Assembly (NCBI GenBank): GCA_009809945.1
Contig: WTPW01002502.1
Location: 1 to 64,000 of the forward strand
From: Gigaspora margarita
Taxonomy: Eukaryota > Glomeromycota > Glomeromycetes > Diversisporales > Gigasporaceae
Direction: 5' to 3'
DNA: 64,000 bases
The notes beneath the pieces were generated by a model, which was not told the DNA's origin, did no database searches, and was given only the letters and a program-made list of their open reading frames with translations. Shown piece by piece: positions 23,567 through 34,150 of this stretch (its first letter is position 1; each line of letters starts with the position of its first letter). Both the position numbers and the translations under genes were made by a program.

Positions 23567-24817
23567 GTGATAGTTAATGCAATTAGAAACAAGGAAAACA
23601 TAAATCTAAAAATCAGCTACCACAATATTAATAGCATCAAAGCAAATCTGCAAAAGCTTGACCTTTTAGCTAACTGGTTAATAGAGAAACAAGTCAATAT
23701 AATGGGTCTAGTCGAAACTAACATTTCACATAAAGAAGGTTTTTTTCTATCAAAGAAGTTAAATAGCTTCACCTGTATATGGGCAGATGCAAACTCTATG
23801 AAAAGAAAAGGCTCAGGCGTAGGCTTAATGATAGACAACAAATGGGAAAGGCATATAGGAAAAATAGACAGAACAAGTGAATACCAGTTATCAATAAGCC
23901 TCCTACTTAAACAGTTAGAAATTATTATAATAGTAGTCTATATTCCCCCTAATGACAAAAATCAAAGTAGACTATTTATGCGGAAGATTACTGAAAAATA
24001 TATACAGAGATCATCTAATGCACAAATAATCATCATGGGGGATCTAAATGCAGTAGTTGATCAGGATCTAGACAGATCTACAAGCAATAACCAAACAAAT
24101 GAAAAAAGGATCCCATTGCACAACTGGCTATTAAGGCAAGATTTTATGGATACATACAGGTTCTTGCATCCAAACCACATTCAGTTCACATGGTCGAATG
24201 GAACTAGCTCATCAAGAATTGACCAAATCTGGATAACAGAAGACTTACTTAAAGGAATTCGGAAAGCAAAAATTCAGAGCTCAGAAATGATTACAAATAG
24301 TGATCATGCAATTATTTCTGCCCTAATAAACTTGGACCACTTAAAATTCGAAGACAATATGGCCAAAACAAGAGCAAAGGGTATTAAAAGAACAGTCTAT
24401 CTATACGATGAAGTGAGTTTAGAAGATTGGGAAAACTATAGGAACTATCTAGAGCAGAAGCTAAAAACAAGCAGCCGAATTCTAAATCTTCTTCAAAAAC
24501 AACAGCATAAGGAACAACCAGAAGCACATATGGTAGACCAGATCTGGGACATAATAGTCAATAGTATAACGGAGGCAGCAAATATTTGCCTACCCAAAAA
24601 GAGACTACAATTCTCAATAAATAATAGAAAAAGNCAGAANAAAGAAAAAAAGTCCAAAACATACAAAGCTATAGTTCAACTCAGTAAATGGATAAGAAAA
24701 GGAAAAAAGAATCAAAACCAAAAAATTGATGAAACCCTTAAAAAGGAAATGACCTTGAGCATAAGAGAGATCAACAAAAGACTGAATGTAGAAATTGCGA
24801 GTGTAGGAGAACAATAG
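23567..24817 (+). CDS. LINE endonuclease domain and linker
   Basis: Apurinic/apyrimidinic-type endonuclease that nicks target DNA for target-primed reverse transcription. Visible motifs in order are YHNINSIKANLQKL (residues ~18-31), GLVETN, VVYIPPND, IIIMGDLNAVVD (metal-binding GDLN), SSRIDQIWIT and NSDHAII, the usual catalytic SDH end. A Lys-rich linker follows, leading toward the RT. The open frame extends upstream of the GTG used here as a marker, so the start is arbitrary. Two N bases at 24634 and 24640 give unknown residues in the linker. The frame continues past a TAG at 24815 and another at 24854-24856, so the protein is truncated relative to a working LINE. Confidence 0.85.
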   Translation: MIVNAIRNKENINLKISYHNINSIKANLQKLDLLANWLIEKQVNIMGLVETNISHKEGFFLSKKLNSFTCIWADANSMKRKGSGVGLMIDNKWERHIGKIDRTSEYQLSISLLLKQLEIIIIVVYIPPNDKNQSRLFMRKITEKYIQRSSNAQIIIMGDLNAVVDQDLDRSTSNNQTNEKRIPLHNWLLRQDFMDTYRFLHPNHIQFTWSNGTSSSRIDQIWITEDLLKGIRKAKIQSSEMITNSDHAIISALINLDHLKFEDNMAKTRAKGIKRTVYLYDEVSLEDWENYRNYLEQKLKTSSRILNLLQKQQHKEQPEAHMVDQIWDIIVNSITEAANICLPKKRLQFSINNRKXQXKEKKSKTYKAIVQLSKWIRKGKKNQNQKIDETLKKEMTLSIREINKRLNVEIASVGEQ

Positions 24818-25046
24818 TCAAGCGAACTTATTCAAGACCTAAAAGGATAGCGGATGATACTAAGCCAAAAAGACAAAGCAGACAAAAACCATGCCAAGTT
24901 AAAAGAGATACAAGAAAGAATTAATGATAGATGCGAAATGATAGATGGGAAACAAGGCAAAATGTTAGCAAGTCTTTTGGACAAGCAAGCCATTCAATAA
25001 AATTAAAATTGACAGACTTGTAAAGGAAAATAGTCTTCAGAGATCC

Positions 25047-25994
25047 TTGCTACTAGAAAGAGATGAAATCCTAGCACATACTAAAGAGCATTTTAGCTTA
25101 CAGTTTAAGGAGAAAAGTCTAAATCTTGAAGAAATGCCAAGTGAAAGGAAAAGCATTTACAAGTCAAAAGAGTATATCCAGGAAGGTATCTACTACTCGG
25201 TCAATGAAAATATAACAGAAGAAGAATGAGCACAGGCAGTGTCAACTTCGAGTAACAAGTCAGCCCTAGGGGCATCTGGAATATCCTACACACTCATCAA
25301 AGCGGCAGGCCCTTTCCTGCAACAAATATTTAAAGAATTCGCAAACATGTGCCTTATGTGTAGCCAAGTCCCAAGAAAATGGAAATTGGCGACCATTTAC
25401 CCTATACCGAAAACAGATAGCTGGGAATTCAACCTAAGCAATACCCGCCCAATAGCTCTGCTCGAGACATTTAGAAAGCTAGTTACTAAAGTCATTACAA
25501 AAAGGTTAGCCAAAATTATGGTAGAAAATGATATTCTAAAAGGGCCCAATTTTGCGGGACTGCCAGGAAGTGCAACAGAAGACCCAATATATATAATAAA
25601 CGATCTAATCGAGGATGCGAAAGAAAATAATAAGGAGCTCTGGGTCTTGTTCCAAGACATAAAAAAAGCATTTGATTCAGTCTCCTTACAAATGCTTGAA
25701 CTAGCCCTCAACCGTATAAAAGTTCCAAGAGAAATTACTAACTATCTGCTCCAACTCTTCGACAAAAGACAAGCAAAGGTTATAACAGAAGTAGGAGAAA
25801 CAGAAACCTTTGAAGTCAAAAAAGGAATTGATCAGAGTGAAACAATATCTTCTCTACTCTGGAGAATCTTCTATGACCCCCTGCTAGACTACATTCAAAA
25901 CCACACACAACTTGGCTATACATTAAGTGTCAAAATTCCTACAGATATTGTCAGAGGAAGCTATAGGGAAAAAAATGGAGACAAGCAGTCCTAA
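25047..25994 (+). CDS. LINE reverse transcriptase, fingers and palm
   Basis: The segment 25047-25229 is the N-terminal RT extension; a TGA at 25227 separates it from 25239-25994, which is in the same frame. Motifs include GASGISYTLIKAAG, RKWKLATIYPIPK, NTRPIALLETFRKLVTKVIT and LWVLFQDIKKAFDSV (first catalytic Asp). Next come the KGIDQSETISSLLWRIFYD region and then a frameshift near 25985. The second catalytic motif, FADDT, follows in another frame at about 25997. All core palm residues are therefore present, but in two frames. Confidence 0.85.
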
Positions 25995-26686
25995 CGTTCG
26001 CAGACGACACAACATGGCTTGCGGATAGCCAAGAGCAGTTAGAAGAAATTATTGATATTGCAGACGCTTTCTACAAAATTAATAATATTCAAGTAAATGG
26101 TAAAAAATCAAAGCTCCTTGTGATTAATGGGTCAACAAAGACAAAATTGAGACAAATAGAAGTAAGTGGCTCCATGGTCCAAGAAGAAAAGCCTTCAACA
26201 ATAACACGCTTCCTAAGGGTTTGGCTCCACAGTAATCTTAAAAAGAAGCATGCTCTCGCCAAAGCCAAAGCAATAATCTCCTCAACGGCTACTTCTTTGA
26301 GGTTCAAAAAACTAACAATAAGCCAAATCATATACATTAACAATGCTTGCATAGTTCCCAAATTAGTATATATGCTACAAATAGCAGAACTAGCAAAAAG
26401 GAGGCTGGAAGAATTACAACGACCAATACTAAAATTAGCCAAAACCAAAGCAGAACTAGCATCTACAACAGCTAACAGCATTCTGTATCATTCCAATATC
26501 TGCAACTTCAAAAACCTTGCAACCGAAATTATAATCAAACATATCTCGAGCCTACTTGCAAGATTAAACTCTGCAGGACCAGAAGCAGAGACATCAGAAA
26601 TATGCTTCCTACAAGGCCTTTCAATAGGAAGAATCGTAGATATCACATGGGACCCAAAATACAGCAAATTACTACAAGGCCTCTAG
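25991..26686 (+). CDS. LINE reverse transcriptase, FADD box and thumb
   Basis: Starts LTFADDTTWLADS, with the catalytic Asp pair at about 25997-26011, and continues through QVNGKKSKLLVINGS and FLRVWLHSNLKKKHALAKAK, the GVW-like region that follows the palm in LINE reverse transcriptases. Next are VPKLVYMLQIAEL and a thumb/connection region up to a TAG at 26684-26686. Related coding sequence continues downstream to about 27500 with further breaks, for example NLRGLAIPPLQHL near 27035. Confidence 0.8.
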   Translation, partial: LTFADDTTWLADSQEQLEEIIDIADAFYKINNIQVNGKKSKLLVINGSTKTKLRQIEVSGSMVQEEKPSTITRFLRVWLHSNLKKKHALAKAKAIISSTATSLRFKKLTISQIIYINNACIVPKLVYMLQIAELAKRRLEELQRPILKLAKTKAELASTTANSILYHSNICNFKNLATEIIIKHISSLLARLNSAGPEAETSEICFLQGLSIGRIVDITWDPKYSKLLQGL

Positions 26687-27509
26687 AAACACAACTTAAC
26701 CTGCCAAACAATAGGTGAAGCACGAGAGCGCCAAATAAGCTTCAAACCAAATAGCGTTGAATGGAAAATAAAAGGAGAAGCCCCAACAATTCTAGAGTTA
26801 CTAAGCCCCAAACTAAATTTCAAGGCAGCAAAGACCTTAGAAAAATTCAACATATTCTACGCTAATCAGCTTATCCTTCAAGATGATAAAACCCTAGCAA
26901 CTTAGAGCCAACTCAAACTTATCAAAGGTTCAACAAGAAAAGGAAGGAAACCAATCTGGTTCGAACACCTAGAGTCAATAGTACTTCAAGATTCAGCTAC
27001 AAGAAAAATAAAAGATGATTTCTACACCAGCACAAACCTGAGGGGGCTGGCTATCCCCCCCCTGCAGCATCTCGCAGTTGATAGAAGAATTAAAGACTGG
27101 GTAATAGCAAAGGAAATAGATAGCGAACCTATTATAGAACATACTATTAAAAAGAATTCTAACTCGGTACTTATTGAGCATTGGAAGGAGCTCGATCACT
27201 TGGTTCTGAGCCAAAGCAAACTTGAAAAGTGCAGGAATTGCTCCCTATCAACAGACCCAACTCAAGATTCATGCACTTTAAGGATAAGCAAAAGGAAAAT
27301 ACTAGGTGTCCTTCCCAAGGTGGCAGTGGACTCAGCATCGAAAACGACCAAGATCAAAACGAATTTGTGGCAGGGTAGGACAAACGAACAACAGAGCAAT
27401 CCCAAAAGCCCATTCCTTGGTCTAAAATATATAGAATGCCTCAAAATTGATTTGATTCAAAAACAACAGTTCAATAACAAACTAAGTCTCCAACTAATAG
27501 AGGAATTAG

Positions 27510-28034
27510 GCTGCAACATAGACAGAAAAAAAAACTATCTGTTTCTATACAGACGGTTCTCTTTTTGAGGCAGCTCGAAATAGAATAGAAAATCTAGCGA
27601 TGGGTGCAGCATGGGTCCAAGTCGATAAAGACGAGAATCTAGCCATCGAAAAAGGTGCATGTAGAGTCAGAAACTGGCCATCGTCAACCAGGCCGGAACT
27701 GCTAGCAATCCTGATAGCTCTCTATACAGTCCCAGAAAAATCGACAGTTAAAATTTTTACAGATAGTGTATTAGCAATAGCAGGAATTCAAGGAGGATGG
27801 AATAGACAAACGAACAAGTGGTGGACCAAACAAAAAAATAGTTCAATTATATCTAGAATCATAGAATTAATGAGTATTAAAGATTTAGAGATAGAGTTAG
27901 ATAAGATAGAAGGTCATAGTGAAAATAAATGGAACAACTTGGCAGACAGTATTGCAAAGAAGTGTGCCCAGGATAACAATATTCCTATAGTTGACTTTCA
28001 AGAGATCCTGAGCCTCAGAGTATCGATATTATAG
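27510..28034 (+). CDS. LINE RNase H domain
   Basis: RNase HI fold that removes RNA from the RNA:DNA hybrid. The catalytic set is visible: FYTDGS (first Asp, at about 27540-27560), RPELLAIL (Glu), IFTDSVLAIAG (second Asp) and EGHSENKWNNLADSIAK (His and last Asp). The domain begins before the ATG at 27600; a poly-A run near 27525-27535 probably caused the frame change from the preceding piece. Ends at a TAG near 28032. Confidence 0.85.
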
Positions 28035-28287
28035 AAAAACTACCTATTGGACAGCCCTATAAGAAAGATGCTCCAAACGATCGAAGAATTCACAACGGGA
28101 ATAGAGTGGCTCTTTTCCAGCCAGATTCAAGATCTAGAAAACAACCTAACAAGCACTAATTTCCTTTGGCCAAATTTGTGGAATCGACTCAAGTCATTAT
28201 CAGGGGTAAGGTGCACAACACTTGCAAAAAGTAAGAAGATAAGTACGATAATAAAATGCATCTACAACAAACTTCCTGTCCTGGCCA

Positions 28288-28910
28288 TTTTGAACAAGAG
28301 AAAACCAGAACTATACGAGAAAGCTTGGTGCATATCCTGTGATCAGTGTTTAAAATTTGATGTTCTCAGTGTTCTCAAAGAACATTTAACAATTTTCATG
28401 AACATGAATTGTTGAAAAATGTTCTCTATTTGAGAACATTTAATAAAATTTTTAATATTAAAAAATTTTTTGATTTTCGAATACTGAGAACATTAAAAAA
28501 TTTTTGAGAACATTAAAATTTTAAAAAATGTTTTTTTGAGAACATAAAATCAAATTTGAATTTTAAACACTGCCTGTGATAGCCAAATAGTAGAAACACA
28601 AGCTCATTTTACCAACTGCAGGGGCTACGAAGCCAAGTAGCAAGAAATTGAAGCACAAGTTTCCCAAATACTCTGGAATTCTTTAGAACAGAACTTGCAA
28701 AGGAAGATTTNTTTTGAACAAGAGAAAACCAGAACTATACGAGAGAGCTTGGTGCATAACCTGTGACAGCCAAATAGTAGAAACACAAGCTCATCTTACC
28801 AACTGCAGGGGCTACGAAGCCAAGTAGCAAGAAATTGAAGCACAAGTTTCCCAAATACTCTGGAATTCTTTAGAACAGAACTTGCAAAGGAAGATTTTGC
28901 TAGAAAAACT
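28288..28910. repeat. Direct duplication across an N (likely assembly join)
   Basis: The segment 28288-28712 (without its MITE) and 28714-28905 are nearly identical, both starting TTTTGAACAAGAGAAAACC and covering the zinc-motif region through GCAAAGGAAGATTT. They meet at a lone N at 28713. This is the pattern of two overlapping contig ends that an assembler failed to merge because one carried the MITE. Confidence 0.75.
28344..28572. mobile_element. hAT-type MITE inside the LINE
   Basis: Terminal inverted repeats CAGTGTTTAAAATT on both ends and a perfect 8-bp TSD, CCTGTGAT, at 28336-28343 and 28573-28580. The 229-bp body repeats GTTCTC(A) / GAGAACATT words. The duplicated LINE segment after 28713 reads CCTGTGAC with no insert, which gives an empty-site comparison. 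Confidence 0.9.
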
Positions 28911-29574
28911 GGCTAGTGGCTATATGGTGAAACACAAGATCAAAAAGAAGCAATTAGAGAAGAAATCATCAGAAATCTGACAAGAAAGAAGACCGAAAAA
29001 ACTCTCTACGAAGCTTGTGGAAAAAACAATACTGTGCAGCAAGTACTTACCCTGTGGTTAGACTTATCTTGGAACCTATTCTATGAAAACATATGGAAGC
29101 CTAGATGCGAGACGGTGATTGCTTGGGAAAGAAGCATAGGTATAGGAAGAAAAGCTAAACGGGAATCCAAGTCAAGGTCCACAGAAGTTAAAAGCAAAAG
29201 AACACTTAAAGAAAGAAAGGAGGCCCTGGAGCTTGAGAGGCTAGAAGATAAAGGAGCACCCTCTAGTAATACGTCTAGCCAAAAGGAAAAGAGGTGGGAG
29301 ATGGACCAACTACGATTAGAATGTTTAGAAAAATTTATTACTGAAGGGGTGAGACCCTTCTGGTTAAAAAAATAGGCTAACTGACATAGCCCCTAGTCAA
29401 ACACATGTGATACTAGTGCGGCAGGTCGCACTTGATTTTTCATTGAGAAAATGGAGTGATGTCGGACTTAGTAGTAGAACATAGTATTATATGTATATAT
29501 AATTTTTAAATTCTAATAAAGTGTCGGCAAGACTGCCTAAGATTAAAAAAAAAAATAAAAAATAAAAAAAAATT

Positions 29575-29833
29575 AATAAAATTAATGGCCTTAAACAATA
29601 CTTTAAAAATCGTGAAATGTTAATTTGCCAAATTTGATATGTTTTAGCTAAATTGGTATGATTATCTAATAATACAAACTAATTTAAGTGAAAATAGCTA
29701 AAAAAGTAAATTTCATGTTTCATGAACTTGAAAGCATTTTGTATAGTCTACTACAAGTATGTTATTGTTCTTGCTCTTGCAATTTGAATTTGTTATTGAG
29801 ATTGCAGTTGCAATTGCAGTTGTTGTTGTTATT
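29575..29833 (-). repeat. GTTCTTG dispersed repeat, 5' part of a split reverse copy
   Basis: Matches the plus strand at 60020-60220: TTAAACAA, GTGAAATG, GCCTAATAATTACAAAC-like and CATTTTGTATA blocks, then a run of CTTG/CAAG words. The repeat is interrupted here by the element 29834-32266 and resumes after it. Confidence 0.6.
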
Positions 29834-30329
29834 GGGAAATTTTTTATATAGATAAATATTGACATATAACAATTAATTGATATATATCGATTAAAAATTA
29901 ATGATATATATCGATAAACTAGTTATAAATTGATAAGTATCTATAATCGATATATAGCGTAAATAAATATAAATCGCTATATATTTTTATCGTATTTATT
30001 AAAACCGATATATAACGATTAATAGATACAAATCGCTAAATATTAGATTTTCGTCTGTGATACAAAAATCTTTGTAGCTATTTGCATCGAGAACAATCGT
30101 AATTTTGAGATCTTCACAGATTTTTATTTATAAATCTGTGCTACTGGATCTGTTTTTTTTCATTTATTCATTTATTTTTTATTTTTTTGGGAAAATGTTT
30201 CCATGCACCTGCATGGTCGTGCACCCCTATATGCATGCATATAAATAATGATCATCTAAGATAAGATAATTGCTTTTTTTTGTTTTTTTTTTGTTTTGAC
30301 TTTTGCTTTCACTTACTAATTTTTTTCTT

Positions 30330-30490
30330 TCTTTCTTTTCAGCTTGCCGCTTTTTAGTTTTGGTGCCGTAGTTGGTAATATTGTTGGTGTCATCAGTATT
30401 GTCATTGGTGTCATCATTTATAGGTGTCGTCACTGGTGTCATCATTGGTGTATTTGTTGATGTCATTGTAGGTTTGTCACTAGTGTCATT
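30330..30490. repeat. Short GGTGTCATC-type repeats
   Basis: Degenerate repeats of ATTGGTGTCATC (12-21 bp) that on the minus strand read as Asp/Thr/Asn repeats (DDTNDNTDDTNN). The 79-codon minus-strand frame at 30227-30466 adds a Lys-rich N-terminal-side stretch. I think it is a by-product of the repeat, though a low-complexity peptide cannot be excluded. Confidence 0.6.
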
Positions 30491-30504
30491 GTTTAGATTT
30501 TTGG

Positions 30505-31497
30505 AAGTGGCCTTACGTTTCTTTGTACATTTCTTCGCGTTCTTGTAGAAGGCATTTTTCCTATTTTTCTGGAGTTGTCTTGTGCAGTTCTTTTGTGTGG
30601 CTATATGTGTTTTCTTGTGATCTTATAGAATGGCCTTACGAATTTCTTCAGTCTTGTGTGAAAACTAGTAATGGCTTTCATTTTCTTTTTTTTTGCATTT
30701 GGACATGGTAGGTTTTTCTTTTTCAGTTTCAGTTTTTTTTTTTTTTTTTAGAAGTGGTCTTACGTGTCTTTGTACGGTTCTTCGCATTCTTGTAGAAGCA
30801 TTTTTCCTATTTTTCCAGAGTTGTCTTGTGCCATTCTTTTGTGTGGCTTTATGTGTTTTCTTGTATTCTTATGGAATAGTCTTATAAATTTCTTCAGTCT
30901 TGTGTGAAAACTGGTACTGGCTTTCGGTTTCATTTTTTTTTTGCATTTGGACATGGTGGGTTTTTTCATTTTCATTTTTTTTTTAGAAGTTATCTTATGT
31001 GTCTTTGTACGTTTATTCACGTTCTTGTAGAAAGCGTTTTTCCCATTTTTTTGGAGTTGTCTTGTGCCATTCTTTTGTGTAGCTATATGTGTTTTCTTGT
31101 GTTCTTATAGAATGGCCTTACGAATTTCTTCGGTCTTGTGTGAAAACTGCTAATGGTTTTCATTTTTATTTTTTTTTTGCATTTGGACACAGTAGGTTTT
31201 TCTTTTTCGGGTTTGGTTTTTTTTTTAGAAGTGGTCTTACGTGTCTTTGTATGGTTCTTCACATTCTTGTAGAAGCATTTTACCCATTTTTTCAGAGTTG
31301 TCTTGTGCCATTCTTTTGTGTGGCTATAAGTGTTTTCTATGGAATAGTCTTACGAATTTCTTCAGTCTTGTGTGAAAACTGGTACTGGCTTTCAGTTTCG
31401 TTTTTTTGCATTTGGACATGGTGGGTTTTTTCATTTTTATATTTTTTTTTGGAAGTTGTCTTATGTGTCTTTGTACGTTTATTCACATTCTTGTAGA
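30505..31497. repeat. ~240-bp tandem repeat, 4 copies
   Basis: CTTGTGTGAAAACT recurs at about 30651, 30897, 31134 and 31367. Each unit has GTCTTTGTACG, CGTTCTTGTAGAA, GAGTTGTCTTGTGC, TTGTGTGGCTATATG and GCATTTGGACATGGTGGG. The five overlapping open frames here are translations of the array. Confidence 0.85.
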
Positions 31498-31499
31498 AA

Positions 31500-31935
31500 G
31501 CGTTTTGTTTGTGGTGCCTGTAGTCGTGCTTTTGGTTATCATTTGGTGGCGCCTTTGGTCATGCTCTTGGTCGTCATTTAGTGGTGCCTTTGGTCGTGCT
31601 TTTGGTCATCATTTGGTGGTACTTACTTTGTAGTTTGCTAACATTTTTTGTCGTAATTTGGTAGTACTTTTGGTCGTAGTCTGGTGGTGCCTTTGGTCAT
31701 TGCTTGTTGGTGCTTTTCATTGTTGTTTGTTGGTGCTTAGATTATTGTTGAGTGGTGCTTTTGATATCATTGTTTGGTGGTGCTTTGCTTGTTTGTTAGT
31801 GCTTTTAGTTGTAGATTGGTGGTGCTTTGTTCATCATTTTTTGGTGCTTTTGGGGCATTGTTTGGCGATACTTTTGTTGTTGCTTGGTGGTGTTTTTGAT
31901 TGTTGGTTGCTAGTGCTTTTTGTTCGTTTGTCTTG
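31500..31935. repeat. Degenerate ~21-bp GGTGGTGCTTTTGGTCGT repeat
   Basis: Some twenty diverged units of TTTGGTGGTGCTTTTGGTC type follow directly on the 240-bp array. The strand is strongly G+T-biased. The 93-codon frame at 31658-31939 is a low-complexity translation of it. Confidence 0.75.
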
Positions 31936-32266
31936 CTAATGCCTTTTTCTTTATTTTTTGTACTTTTTGCTACTTGTATTTTTTTTTAACTGTAATAAAA
32001 AATTATTTTTAATAAATAATAAAAAAAATCTAAATTTTTTTATAAAAATATTAATTGTTTTTATATTGATTATATATCGATTATTAACTATTATAGGCAT
32101 ATACCAATTATAATCACTATTTATATATTGGTTATTTATCATTTAATATCTATATTGGATATATATCGATTACTATCACTATTGATAAAAATCAGCAGGG
32201 GTGCTAGTAATTGATATATATCCACTTGGTTAGTAATCGATATATACCTATAAAAAAAATTTACTG

Positions 32267-32470
32267 ATGGTTATGCAAACTGTGAAAAAAATTAAAAAAT
32301 AAGAACAATAAAAACTGATGAATATATTAGTAAATATTGAGAAAATTTTCTTTCTAATACTGGTTTAGATAGATAAATTTATTGTTTTTTCTCTTTTATT
32401 AAATTTTCTGCCAGAATTTTTGCTGGCTTTATTATCTGATAATCAAATTACTTTCACTAAGAGAATATTT
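32267..32470 (-). repeat. GTTCTTG dispersed repeat, 3' part of the split reverse copy
   Basis: GAATATATTAGTAAATAT and the following T-rich block match 60265-60300, and TTCTGCCAGAATTTTT with ATTATCTGATAATC matches the reverse complement of about 45690-45725. It therefore continues the copy that starts at 29575. Confidence 0.55.
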
Positions 32471-32999
32471 TTTCTATGATGACCTTTTTGTGATTTACTA
32501 CCAAATTAAATTTCTTTTTTATTACTCATCACTCTACCCAATAATTTTTTCTGTACACAAATTTTTCAAGATCCTCAAAAAATGATAATTGTGAATATGC
32601 GCTATTCTAAATTAGTATGTGCATTGACTAAAATTAATGGTTTACTAATTTACTATTTGTTAATAAGCATTATTTTCTTAGCTAAACCAAATAACAATGT
32701 TGATCTTACTATGTACTAAACAAACTTTATATCTGCAAATTGTTTGATCTTACCAATTATAGTCAATTGATACTAATTTGCCCAGCCCATAGTTACTAAC
32801 TTCTTGATTTCAAAACCTGTTAAAATAATTATTGATAAGATTGTTGAATTACTAAAACTAGATAGCTGATGATATTATTGCGCAAAACCAGGAACAGAAG
32901 AACTTGATAGTGGTTAAATTGGAATATTTAATATGATAAAGAAATATACCCTTTATTATCATGATGAAACAATTGTTAATGAATTTAAATCATAATGAC
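32471..32999. other. A+T-rich DNA, nothing recognised
   Basis: No gene, tandem repeat or terminal repeats seen. Confidence 0.4.
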
Positions 33000-33430
33000 T
33001 TTCATAATTATAACTGGCTCTTAGGCTTAATATTTTGAGCACAGTTTGTATAATTAATCAAAAGTATTAAAGCATAATGACTTGATATTATTGCTATATT
33101 AGTTTTAGCACACTGACATATCTTGAATATAACTATGGTTTTATTGGTTAGTAGACCAATATGAAACTAAACTACAAGAATTACTAAGAAATTAGTGATT
33201 ATTAAATAATCTGGGTGGCAAAAAGTCTGACCAAAAATTTATAAAAAAGTAGAAAAATCTAGAAATCAATCATCTAAATCTTGGAATATAATTTTTCTTA
33301 ATATTTGCCAATATACTCTATATATTTTATTAATCTAATATATTTTTTATCTATTGTAGAATAATTGTTCTTGTTCTTGTACTTCTACTTGTTCTTGAAC
33401 TTGAGACCATTATAAAAAATGCATGTGTAA
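33000..33430 (+). repeat. GTTCTTG dispersed repeat copy
   Basis: Carries, in order, the family blocks TTAGTTTTAGCACACTGA, ATAACTATGGTTTTATTGG, GACCAAAAATTTATAAAAAA, CTAGAAATCAATCATCTAAAT, TTTTTTATCTATTGTAGA, and the run GTTCTTGTTCTTGTACTTC...GTTCTTGAACTTG at about 33368-33405. Confidence 0.7.
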
Positions 33431-33629
33431 TAAGATATTTTTTGTTTTTTTTTATATTCAAACAAAACAAATTATTACAAGATCTTTTTCAAGTAATTAC
33501 AATATAATTTAATTAGTTATTCAATTGTTTACTGGATCATGATTACCTGGTAATTTACTCAATTGTATTATTTGATTTTCATTTTTTTTATAAACTCAAC
33601 GTTAAAATAAATTAACATATATAAATTAA

Positions 33630-34146
33630 GGGTAGGGGGTACTATTTTAAAATTATATATAATCTTAATGGTAAATTTTTTTTATAATTAATTTTATGAA
33701 AAATTATATTAAGTAAACTAATTTTAATACTTAAGCCAAGTTTGTAGAGCAGGTTTTTCTGATTCTAAAAATAATAAAATTATTAAAATTGGTTAAAAAC
33801 TCAGTAAAATATATATATTTAAAGATTGGGTATTAAAATTTGTAATAAAACTAACTTATAAATTTACATAAATTGACCAATCAGAATTAGCGACTTTGTG
33901 TAACCCCAGAAAAATTTGGGCTCACCCAGAAAAACTTTGTGATATATACAACTATTTTTTTTAAAATATAATAATAGTTCAAAATTTTACCATAATAGAT
34001 AAATTGTTTTATCTATATTTTGTAAAATTTTAATGTAAATTAGTTGTAATTTAAAAAAGTTTTATTAGTAGCATATATCAGTTTTATTTAAAAATTTCAA
34101 AATACTATATAAAACTATATAAAAATAATCTATGTACCCCCTACCC
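33630..34146. mobile_element. piggyBac-like MITE
   Basis: Perfect 13-bp terminal inverted repeats GGGTAGGGGGTAC / GTACCCCCTACCC, flanked on both sides by TTAA (33626-33629 and 34147-34150). TTAA duplications and ends that start with three G/C bases are the piggyBac signature. The 517-bp A+T-rich body encodes nothing. Confidence 0.85.
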
Positions 34147-34150
34147 TTAA

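Larger units (their letters stand above)
28047..29375 (+). pseudogene. LINE C-terminal region, interrupted and duplicated
   Basis: C-terminal part of the LINE protein. 28047-28340 reads into KPELYEKAWCISCD and is then interrupted by a 229-bp MITE. After an N at 28713 the sequence from TTTTGAACAAG onward is repeated without the MITE. In that second copy a CCHC zinc motif is visible, CITCDSQIVETQAHLTNC. The last piece, 29034-29375, is charged and ends EGVRPFWLKK with its stop at 29373-29375. The 3' untranslated region follows to the A-rich tail. Confidence 0.75.
23220..29560 (+). mobile_element. LINE (APE endonuclease, RT, RNase H), fungal Tad/I-like
   Basis: A non-LTR retrotransposon in the plus orientation with an AATAAA signal near 29515, a sequence CGGCAAGACTGCCTAAGATT and an A-rich tail at about 29543-29570. 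It contains, in order, a short ORF1-like piece, an apurinic endonuclease, reverse transcriptase, RNase H, a CCHC zinc motif and a basic C-terminus. The domain order APE-RT-RNH fits Tad/I-type LINEs. The element is near full length but has several in-frame stops and frameshifts. A hAT MITE is inserted near the 3' end and a segment is duplicated across an N. No clear target-site duplication was found. Confidence 0.85.
29834..32266. mobile_element. Large TIR-like element with subterminal AATCGATATATA motifs and internal arrays
   Basis: The ends share an imperfect inverted repeat (GGGAAATTTTTTATATAGAT against AGTAAATTTTTTTTATAGGT). Each end region (29860-30060 and 32060-32250) is packed with copies of a TATATATCGATTA-type motif in both orientations, as subterminal transposase-binding sites often are. 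Between them are tandem arrays at 30330-31930. The flanks on both sides match consecutive parts of one dispersed repeat, which supports an insertion. The TSD is not clear (TTGTTATTG against TGGTTATGC). No transposase seen. Confidence 0.55.

Noticed and set aside
25397-26481. Minus-strand frames of 104 and 130 codons within the LINE
   Set aside because: Antisense shadows of the reverse transcriptase, which has clear motifs on the plus strand.
30523-31939. Series of 62-135-codon frames as a membrane protein family
   Set aside because: All are translations of the 240-bp and 21-bp arrays in shifting frames.
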